Positions 1-10,100 of a DNA stretch of 21,334 nt are shown here, piece by piece (within the stretch, counting starts at the first letter, position 1; the number at the start of each line of letters is the position of its first letter). The stretch covers positions 1-21,334 of the forward strand of contig QXVZ01011378.1 of NCBI GenBank assembly GCA_008931825.1, written 5' to 3'. Under the pieces are notes generated by a model. That model was not told the DNA's origin, did no database searches, and saw only the letters and a program-made list of their open reading frames with translations. This DNA comes from Phallusia fumigata. Lineage: Eukaryota; Chordata; Ascidiacea; Phlebobranchia; Ascidiidae. A program made the translations under genes and the position numbers.

Positions 1-74
1 TAGTGATGGCCGAGTGGTTAGCGCGACTGCTTGGTGCTCGCTACGTTGTGGGTTCTAATCCTGTCTCGGTCACT
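1..74 (+). repeat. tRNA-derived repeat head (copy 1)
   Basis: TGGCCGAGTGGTTAGCGCG matches an A box and GGGTTCTAATCC a B box, at tRNA-like spacing. AGTGAT can pair with GTCACT, but the rest of the cloverleaf is poor. Most likely a SINE head or tRNA pseudogene of Leu/Ser-like type. Confidence 0.6.
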
Positions 75-475
75 TTCGTTTCTCGGAGCCAGAAGCTAAC
101 GCGGCATAGGAACCCTATGGGTTGACCCAAATGAAAGTCGAATCGAAAAATTCAAATGCAAAATATTGCAGTGAGGAGCTCGACGGTGTGAGCATAACGC
201 ATTCAGGCGTGGATCCGCCCAAGAGGTTAAAAGCGAAACAAACGATTCCTGCAAGGTCTCATTTTCCCGGCAAGAATTTTGAGCTTCATTGCTGTACTTC
301 ATAAGGCGAGCACTAACATAAGTCACTGTGCTCCTAAATCAGACATCCAAACTCGAAAATTAGATAGCAAGCAAACTTTTTGGCAGTGAACCCAACATTA
401 GCCAGTTCCACCAGGTAGATTTTTTTCTAAGTTAGTATGAGCAAAAAACATGATGGTTTTACATACCCCCATTTT

Positions 476-476
476 N
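476..476. other. Ambiguous base marking a probable contig join
   Basis: A single N lies exactly between the end of one 470-bp copy and the beginning of the next. True distance across it is unknown. Confidence 0.8.
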
Positions 477-544
477 TGGCCGAGTGGTTAGCGCGACTGC
501 CTGGTGCTCGCTACGTTGTGGGTTCTAATCCTGTCTCGGTCACT
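477..544 (+). repeat. tRNA-derived repeat head (copy 2)
   Basis: Same A and B boxes as positions 7-74, with one change (CTTGG to CCTGG). Lies within the duplicated block and is probably the other allele of the same locus. Confidence 0.6.
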
Positions 545-937
545 TTCATTTCTCGGAGCCAGAAGCTAACGCGGCATAGGAACCCTATGGGTTGACCCAA
601 ATAAAAGTCGAATCGTAAAAATCAAATGCAAAATATTGCAGTGAGGAGCTAGACGGTGTGAGCATAACGCATTCAGGCGTGGATCCGCCCAAGAGGTTAA
701 AAGCGAAACAAACGATTCCTGCAAGGTCTTTCATTTTCCCGGCAAGAATTTTGAGCTTCATTGCTGTACTTCATAAGGCGAGCACTAACATAAGTCACTG
801 TGCTCCAAAATCAAACATCCAAACTCGAAAATAAGATAGCAAGCAAACCGTTTGGCAGTGAACCCAGCATTAGACAGTTCCACCAGGTAGATTTTTTTCT
901 AAGTTAGTATGAGCAAAAACATGATGGTTTTACATAC

Positions 938-1148
938 CCCCATTTTCAGCAACAGTTCACATGTGGATTTAGATCGGTTGTTAATGGCAATTCTCAAAGC
1001 AGTTCTACCATCCTCGTCTCTGCAATTCAAATCCAGTATTTCTACACGCGTTCCATTGTAACGAAAACACCAGCCGGATTTGCTGTTTTCGCCTTCGTAT
1101 GCATCCAGTTTGTTCATTTTGACGATTGCTATAAAAGCCGCATGCATC
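938..1148 (-). CDS. Minus gene exon 9-type, ankyrin segment
   Basis: 211 bases, acceptor GTTGTTTTCAG, donor GTATGT, phase 2 to 0. It reads AAFIAIVKMNKLDAYEGENS and VEILDLNCRDEDGRTALRIA, then LLLKMG. Identical length to plus exon 9. The peptide is well kept (many substitutions conservative), which argues for selection after duplication. The next TRPC exon is not found to the left. Confidence 0.87.
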
Positions 1149-4100
1149 CTGAAAACAACGGTTTATTTTGTTGTTGCTACATTTTACGTCGTGGCCATAA
1201 TAAAGTGGCCTAAACGTCTCGCCAAACAGTGGCATATTAGAGAAAATCTTTAAGGATTTTAAATGTGCATCCCAGTTTGTTAAGTTATTCGAAATTATTC
1301 AAAAGAAAGCAGAAATATTGACTAGTTAATATTCTAGATAACAATTGAATCAAAGTAAAAAACAATGGATTCGAACATTGCTTCGCGACTCTTTGGCGCA
1401 GGTTCTCTTTGTGCGGTTATTTCTGAAAAACAATAAAATATCTCTATTTTGGTAAAGTTGTATAACTTAACGGGTTTACTAGCAACATGAAAAGGACATA
1501 TTATTTCTGATTTCCCCCCGCTCTCGACTAAAGTAATAATGTTTTATTGCCGATACATTGCGTTGTTTGAATTTGTGTTTGACACTACTTTTGTTTTCCT
1601 TCGACATGCTTTTGTGGGTTTTACCCAAAATAGCATCGTAAAACGAAGGTTTTTTTTTAATTTTGCCAGTGAAGTCTTAAAAGCGATGTCAGGTTTTGCC
1701 CTGATTTCAAATTCACTTGATAATATCTGGACGGAAGCAGAGGACGGAAACATTAAAACTCTGCCAATGCAACCTTTTACTGTTTGTTTAAACGAATTTT
1801 ACCCAATATTTTTACTTTGATAGTTAATTTATGTCATTTGCATGCTTTTTAACTTCCATGACGAAGAGCTTAGTTAGTCTAAAAATGCCATTTTGAGACC
1901 AAAAAACACAACAAGGCAATACCTCCTGTATATCCGTCAGCTGATATGCTATGCAACGACCCACGGAGTTTAACCGGCTTCTTGCGCTGTCCAGGCAGCC
2001 ACTGGACTAGCTTTCGCAAACCAGGAAATCCAGACCTGTCAAATGTCCACACTATAATTTGATTACGCAGGTCGCTGTTACAGTGTTGCAGTGTCTCTGG
2101 GCATGAGGTAATCACTAAGTCACATTAAATCCCTATTTGCAATAATCGGACTTTTTGTTACAGTACATGTTCGCAAAAAGTTATTATTATTATTTGCAAG
2201 TGCTGGAACTTGCCGCATTGATTTTGACTGAACTTGAACTGGAATGCTAATAAGAGGCTCGATTTAAGATAAAACTTGACTTGGATTGGGTGAGTGAATA
2301 ACACTTTTTTAATCTGTAGATTTGGCAAGTCTTGTTTACAAAATTCTTATTATTTTTTATGCTAAGTGTTGACCTTTTTTGCGGGATATTATGTGCCTGT
2401 GACATCATATACGGTGCATATCGATCCTCTTCCCTGGATGAAGATCTGTAATAGTAAAAGTGGTTTGATTAAACCTCAATGTAAGAGACTTTTTTTGCAT
2501 TTAGTGCACAGTTATACCGGGACACTACATCTCGTTTAGGCTACTTAATTACCACTTTGTTTTATGGACAAAGTTTTTCTTCACTGACTGTAGTTTAAAT
2601 TACTTGTTTTTTACATATTTTTCCATCCCTACACAATGTTGTTATAGTTGTTACCAAAGTTGATAAGAATACCACACTACCCTTACCTTAATCCTGGTCT
2701 ATATTTGAGACCAACTAATTTCAGTTAAAATCTTTTTTGAAAGATCGTTAGTTGCAATCTTTCCGGAGATTGGTCATTTTGAGTTCGTGATTGTCTGGTT
2801 TACTTTTTTTACTTCGAACGTCGTTGCAAAATAGTGTTATCACAGATTTTAGGTTGCGTTGTAAGTGTTACAGTGACTCAGGTGATAGGCGTCACTAAGT
2901 CACTCTAGGATAAGTTTACAGTAAACAGATTAACTCTTGTTTGGATAAGGTCATTGGTTCGAATCTCACAGGGGGAGACTGGCCATTCCGAGACCGTGAT
3001 TTACTAACAAATATTCTTGTTTAAGTTTGATTATGTTATTTTCTGTTATGCCAAAAAAAAACTACCAAGAATTTTAAAAAACACCAAAACAAGTTTTGAT
3101 TTAAAAATATTGCTGATATGCACGAATTGCCTTTTGTAGAATTGTTAAGATATTGGATAGTTTTATTTGAGTTGTTTGAGTGATTTACCTGTTGTTTCTG
3201 CTGTCATATGTTTGTGACCTCGAATATGCCGGAAATGGATCGTCGTTTGTTAATTCTAAGCTGCAAAAGAAAACGTTTGTTTACATACACATTGGAAGTT
3301 TTCCATGACTTATTTGTGAGCTCTGTAATTAAACTAGAAGGGTGGCTTTCACCATATTACCATTCCATATACACAGGCTTTCACCATATTACCCTTGCAT
3401 ATACACTTTCACTTAATTTGAAAAAGACCCATATTGAGGACACTATTTTACATTGGGTTCCATAATTAGCTAAGTTTTTATGACATGATTATTTCTGTAG
3501 GCAGAAACGCCTGGGTGCCCAAATACGCAAGTTTTTAGAACATGCATGTTTCCAGATACATCATAAAATTGCAGCGCATATAGTTTTAGTAAATTACTAA
3601 AAATCTGTTTGATTTACAAGAGTGTTTATTCTAACAACAACTAACAAAACGAATTGACACACCATATGGGGCAATCCACGAACTTTATGGGAATAAATGG
3701 TCAACTGTTGGTACTTTTCGTTAAAACAGCAATTAATGTAACACAATATAAATTTGTAACAATATACAAGCGGCTTAGCGGGGCAACTACTTGACTGTGA
3801 AGTCAAATATAAGTCATGACCGTATATATCTTATTATCCGAAACCGTTAAACAAGCAACATAGGGGGGGATATAAATATATATATCCCCCTTCAGGGAAG
3901 GGACCCGTAAAAAATTGGGCAAGAAGCCAACCCACATATAATGTATATCCAAACTTACACTTTACTGCCGCGATGCGGTAAAGTGGTTCCTCCAATCCGA
4001 TCCTGCATAGCTTCCGCCAATTCTTAAAAAAAGAAAATCATCAGTATAGCTTCATAGAGGCTTTATGACAATGTTTGGGCCGTTGGTGACGAGGTAGAAC

Positions 4101-7100
4101 TTAAATTAGTAAGCTAATACGGTAAAAACATATAGCCGAGTGTTTCGAGAACAGTGAGCCATTCAGCAGCTTGCAGATGGGCCACGAAGGTGGGAAAAAG
4201 TATGGAATCTTAATCATCGTATCCAAGAAATAAGAAACTAGTTGATTGTGTTCAACAACGGGTTTTCCACTGAAATGCATTTCCGATGTACGTTAGTTTA
4301 GAACAGTGTATGTTTGTGTCGCAACAAGTTTGAAAATGGAAAACGTTGCCATTCTGGTGAGATGGAGGGCACAAGATTTTTTTAAACGCTACCTTGGCCG
4401 AGTAAAGGTAGAGAGACACTACATACAGCCGAAGTTACAGTTAATTCAAAATTAATGGAAACATTCAAACTGATCAAAATTGTGCTGGCCCTAATAGCTA
4501 TTAAAAGCGACATTCTTTATTCATAAAATGGCAATAGCTCATGCCATCATTGGTAACACAAAAAAGCTTGAACTAGACACGTAAGTATCTATGCACGTAA
4601 AGTCGTGTTTAAAAACTTCCTGGGGCAGCATGTGTTGGATAAGAGTAACAAAAAGATCGGTTTGTGTGTTCAATTAAACTCACAAGCAACAAAAACAGAA
4701 ACTCACTCAAAAAATACTGAAATCAAGGGTAACGACGGTTGCCCGAATAATGGATTGATGCAAATTAGCAACGATTAAGTTAATTGGATGCAAAAACAAC
4801 ATTTGATTGAAAACTGTATCACTAATTCCTCCTTACGATTATCTTCACCTTCAGGTGCGTTTATAAACCCAGACTCAACCAAAGGATTTGTACTTTCGTC
4901 TTGTTTTTTGTCTTGGAAAATAACAAAAAAATCATACAAAAATCTTTCTCGCACCGAAATGTTTACCGTCTTTGTACCGTGGTTCCAACAACGTGGCTGT
5001 CACCACGTGCAAAGGTAAGTCATACGATGAGTCACAACGCTAAGAGAACCGTATAACTTATGCGCTTTGCTGCAGGACTGTACAGTTCCCTAAACCACGT
5101 CATATATTTGTCGTTGTTGATTAATACGTCAAACTTTCCCTTTGGGGAAATAACAACAGGATTGGTTGCATAGAAAAGAAGCGATACGTATCCTATGTTT
5201 AGAGTTATCGTAAGCAAAAAAGCTAGAGGTGTCATGAACTTTTCAAATCACAAGCAGTTTTAATAAATTTAAACAACCTTCGAGGTCTTTTTCTGCATTT
5301 TCAATCAGCATCTTCTGTATCCCATCATTTCCATAGTCCTCAGCAGAAGGTGCACTGAATGCATATGAGATGTTTGTACGATAAACTACGTACAATATTC
5401 GTGGTACAACCTGTTACATTTTAAAAGACCAGGTCACAGAATAATAATATCAAGTAAAGGTCGCATATATGGCGTTGCAGTTATCCGGGTAATGGATAAC
5501 GCTTATAAGTGGTTTTCGGTAACTAATTGCTTTACTGGTAATATACAGAAAAATGTTCGGGGAAACCTGTCAATAATGAGGATGACAGAATAGGGTAGTT
5601 GGTACAGTGCACCCTTCACAAGGTGGTACGTGATACGCACAGCTCAAGTAGTATGATTCAGTGGTACGGTACGCCCTTTGCAAGGGGCAACTTAAAATTT
5701 GTGAATACTTGAACTCTAAGTTTTGAGTATAACACAGTTCTGTTTAGCCCGCAAGCTTAGGTCAATTTACAACGGTATTGTTTTAAGCTTTTAACAAATG
5801 AATAAAGGTTTCGGGCTAGTATATTTGAGTTCTGAACAGGTGCGTGTTTGAGATTGCATTGAAACCTACAAACAACAAAAAATTAAGCTGACTTAATAAA
5901 TTACGATTGTCCGAATAATAAAAAAATGCAAATTAAAACCAATTGAAGCAAATTAGTCCAAAAAAATTCAAAAACGACTGAAAAGGGACAAGTCATGCTT
6001 ATTAAATTCGCAATTCTACTTTAGATGTTTCACCTGTTTTCTGTGATATGTGCCTCTGACCCCAAATACGATGCGGGTGAAGCAGTGTAGCCAATTGCTG
6101 ATGGACTGTAATGGTGAAAAATGTTGCAGTAAATTCAATGCAGCTTAAAACAAAACCCAGTTTCCTATTGACTGAGATCATGGGTTTAAATTGCGTTTGT
6201 AGAGAATTTATTGCTCTTAGTTGTGGAAGGCAGTTGTTTAATCTCATTTTATTTATTCTCATGGCCACTGAATATAACGCAAATATATATTATTATTACT
6301 AAAATTCATATTGTTCATTTCAAAAAGTTTACCTTGCGATATCATGTCTTTGTGATTCTAAATACGGATTAAAGTAAAAAGTAAGAAGTTAAAACCAACT
6401 ACATTTTTCTCGACGAAATTAACAAAGGGTTCGTCATTTAGAGCTCTCGTTTGTCTAGTCCTCTACAATCATGTATGTGGGTAGAAACAGCTTTGATTTT
6501 CAGGTAAACGACAAAATAAAACGTTTTTTTGCGTCATCGACCGGACAAGCATTTCGAATTAATAAGAAAGACGGAAAATGCGTATTTTAAAAAATCCGAA
6601 GTTTATCCTGCCTTTTTTATCTATTGTTGCAAGTAAAAAATCAATAAAATACTTCTTTAGCAATTTTTTTTAAATTTGTAAATATTTGTGTATTTCACAG
6701 TTCTGTTTAGCCCGAAAGGTTAGGTCAATTTGTAAGGGTTTTTCTAGGCTTTTAACAAATGAAAAAAGTTTTTCGGGCTAGTATATTTGAGTTCTGAACA
6801 GGTTCGTGTTTGAGATTGCATTCAAACTTACAAACAACAAAAAATGAAGTTGACTCAAAAAATTACGATTGTCCGAATAATGAAAAAAGCAAATTAAAAA
6901 CAATTAAAGCAAATTGGTCCAAAAAAATTTCAAAAACGATTGAAAAGTGACAAGTCATGCTTATTAAATTCGCAATGCTACTTTAGATGTTTCACCTGTT
7001 TTCTGTGATATGTGCCTCTGACCCCGAATACGGTGCGGGTGAAGCAGTGTAGCCAATTACTGGACTGCAATGGTGAAAAATGTTGCAGTAAATTCAATGT

Positions 7101-10100
7101 AGCTTAAAACAAAACCCAGTTTCTTATTGAATGAGATCATGGGTTTAAATTGCGTTTGTAGAGAATTTATTGCTCTTGGTTNGGTACGGTACGCCCTTTG
7201 CAAGGGGCAACTCTAAAATACGCAATGTACGCAATCCACGCAATCTACCCAATCTATTCCTATTTAAAGCAATCCAGCCAAGTTGAGTAGATAAGGCACA
7301 CAGCCTGGTTTAATTTAACACAATCCAGAACACTCAAGTTAGGCAGGACAACTCTAATCTAGGCTACGCGCACTTGGGCATTCCACATTGCGTTTTAAAT
7401 TATACCAGGCTTAAACACCTCAATTTGCCTGAATTGCGTTTGATCAGCCTATTTTGTATGGAATGCGTGCCTAACCTGAACATCATATACTGAGTGCCTA
7501 ACCTGATAGGGTTAAAATAAATCAGGCTGTGTTCCTAATCTATTTAAATTGCCTAAAGTGATTTTAATTGGAAAATATTAGGAAACAAAATATTTTAGGC
7601 AATTCAGACATTCCAGCGCACAAACTTTTTTCAAAAAAAATATTTTTTTTCAATTAATACGCATATTTTAAAATTAATATTCATCGATATGAACGTCACT
7701 CCGTGATTTGTGCTCCACCAAATTTTAACAGAACGTTTTACTAAACAAGAGCTTTAAAATAAGCCTACACATAACGTTCTAGCAAACTCTCGACTCGACC
7801 TGCACATGTCGGCTGAAAGACTCGGCTGCCATAATATCTTTGCACTCAGTTGGAAAGTTGTGGTTACTGATTGAACAATGCTGTTTTATGTGTTTACCTG
7901 CTTTCTGTGATATGTGCCTCTGACCTCGAATAGGATGCGAATGGAGCATCGTGGACAATCGCTGGACTGTAATTGGAAAAAATAGCGCAGTAAAATCAAT
8001 GCGAATTAAAATGAACCCTTATTGACTGAGTTCATGAGTTTAATCGTGATTGTGTAGTATTTATTGGTCTTGGTTGTGGAAATCAATGGCTTAATCACAT
8101 TTGATCTGTTCTCACATCCACATAAAATAGCGCGGGTGTATGTAGTTATCACAAAAATTTAAAATTTAATACGTTTTACCTGGAGACATCTTGTCGTTGT
8201 GATACTGGATACGGTTCATAGCCACCAGCGTTTGGGGGTGATGAACTGTAAACGTAAAAAATCAGAAAGTTAAAACCAGGTTTTTCTTGACGAAATTAAC
8301 AAATAGTTCGTCATTTAGAGCTTTCGTTTGTCTAGTTCACTACAATGATGTGTGTGGGTAGAAACAGCTTTGATTTTCAGGTAAACGACAAAATAAAACG
8401 TTTTTTTGCGTCATCGACCGAACAAGCATTTCGAATTTATAAGAAAGGCGAAAAATGCGTGTTTTTAAAAAATCCGAAATTTGTCCTGCGTTTTTTATCT
8501 GTTGTTGCAAGCATAAGATCAATAAAACACATCTTTAGCAATTTTTTAACATTTGTGAATACTTGAACTCTAAGTTTTGAGTATAACACAGTTATGTTTA
8601 GCCCGCAAGCTTAGGTCAATTTACAACGGTATTGTTTTAAGCTTTTAACAAATGAATAAAGGTTTCGGGCTAGTATATTTGAGTTATGAACAGGTTCGTG
8701 TTTGAGAATGCATTGAAACTTACAAACAACAAAAAATAAAGCTGACTCAAAAACATTACGGTTGTCTGAAAAATGAAAAAAGCAAATTAAAAACAATTAA
8801 AGCAAATTGGTCCAAAAAAATAAAAAAACGATTGAAAAGGGACACGTCATGTCTAATAAATTCGCAATGCTTCTTTAGACGTTTTACCTGTTTTCTGTGA
8901 TGTGTGCCTCTGGCCCCGAATACGGTGCGGGTGAAGCAGTGTAGCCAATTGCTGCTGGACTGTAATGGTGATAAATGTTTCAGTAAATTCAATGCAGCTT
9001 AAAACAAAACCCAGCTTCTTATTGACTGAGATCATGGGTTTAAATTGCGTTTGTAGAGAATTTATTGCTCTTGGTTGTGGAAGGCAGTTGTTTAATCTCA
9101 TTTTATTTATTCTCATGCCCACACATAAAACAAATGTATATTATTACTAAAATTCTTATTGTTCATATAATAAGTTTCACCTTGCGATGTCATGTCTTTC
9201 TGATATCGAATACGGATTAAAGTCACCAGCATTTGGGGTTGCTGAGCTGCGATGGTAAAAAACAGAAAGTTAAAACCAGCTTTTTAATGACGAAAGTTAT
9301 GGGTGGTGTCTATAACAATTAGTGGTTGGTTATTTAGAACTTTCGTTTGTCTACTTTACTACATTGATGTTGGTAGAAACAGCTATAATTTTCAGGCTTA
9401 TCAAGTAAATGAAACGTTGTTTTGCGACATCAGCCAAAAAGCGTTTCGGATGGAGATAAAAAAACGGATAATACCTTCAAAAAAGAGTATCTTGCGTTTT
9501 TCATCTGTTGTTGCAAGTATAAGGTTAATAAAACTTTTCCCCAGCGTTTTTATTGTTAAATTTGTGAATATTTGAACTTGAAGTTTAGCTTTTGTCAATT
9601 CAACAAGGAATTTTTACCATCGCTGTATGCGTCAACAAGTAAAACAAATCCATAAAATACAAAAAAGGGAAACAAACCAAACCCTACTTAACTTAAATTT
9701 TGTAAAAATGTCGAACTTACAAGACGATTCCAGTTTTGAAAAAACTCTAATTGTACTGAAGCTTACAACAAACTCAAATCAATCTGTGTAACTCTTATTT
9801 CCAGTAAAAAATTCTGACGCTTTTGTCACAGACGAGTGTGCCGCGAGTGCAGTTCTAGCCGCCCTGTTTTTATACTTTTATTCCTTTTCCTATTGTTTTT
9901 ACATTTTATACCTTGACATCGTTTACATGTTGTTATTTTCTTGTTTTTTTTGTTCTTGCTTTTTTGTTCACAACTGACAGTGCCTTATGTTTGGCGAAAT
10001 CGATTTTAGTATTCGCAACAAGAATTACACACTGTCAAGATTAGTAGTTCCCAACCTTTTTTGATACATTGCCCCCTTTGACTAGAACTTTTCATTCCTC

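Larger units (their letters stand above)
7..946. repeat. Near-identical 470-bp direct duplication around N476
   Basis: Positions 7-475 and 477-946 align end to end with only scattered single-base changes and small indels. The first copy stops inside the minus ankyrin exon (after CCCCATTTT) at the single N; the second copy continues through the whole exon. The form fits two haplotype contigs joined without merging rather than a biological tandem repeat. Confidence 0.85.
5355..6033 (-). other. Intron between N7 and P3
   Basis: Holds the GGTACGG repeat (5598-5692) and the first ~340 bases of the first ~1-kb unit with its hairpin repeat. No exon recognised. Confidence 0.55.
7065..7897 (-). other. 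Intron between N4 and N5, containing the gap
   Basis: Array sequence to 7181, N at 7182, a GGTACGG fragment, then the inverted-repeat element 7226-7560 and AT-rich unique sequence. Additional array exons may be missing at the gap. Confidence 0.6.
5701..9580 (-). repeat. Tandem ~1-kb units carrying the minus microexons
   Basis: Matching exons recur at about 960-1000 bp (N1 to N3, N2 to N4, N5 to N7) and the intron sequence between them is also repeated. Units: about 5701-6685 (complete), 6686-7181 (cut by N), about 7860-8560 (diverged), about 8561-9580. Units at 5701 and 8561 are most alike. Each complete unit carries two microexon positions. Confidence 0.82.

Noticed and set aside
1-74. Functional tRNA gene
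   Set aside because: A and B boxes are present but acceptor, anticodon and T stems are poorly paired; better explained as a tRNA-derived repeat.
1539-1820. 93-codon open frame on the plus strand
   Set aside because: Lies in an intron of the minus gene, AT-rich composition, no similarity and an equally long frame on the other strand.
3208-3465. 85-codon open frame on the plus strand
   Set aside because: It is antisense to microexon Q and contains a simple duplication; no splice or paralog support.
5032-5235. 67-codon minus-strand frame that looks protein-like
   Set aside because: Paralogous DNA in the plus intron 3 and the other minus intron has stops and frameshifts in the same frame, so conservation is of DNA, not peptide.
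6002-6268. 88-codon open frame on the minus strand, with a close relative at 8853-9122
   Set aside because: Similarity of the two frames comes from duplication of the ~1-kb unit. The supported coding segment there is a microexon in another frame, bordered by AG and GT sites.
8340-8566. Overlapping open frames on both strands in the array unit
   Set aside because: The sister unit at 6470-6660 carries the same sequence with stops and indels, and no splice sites fit.
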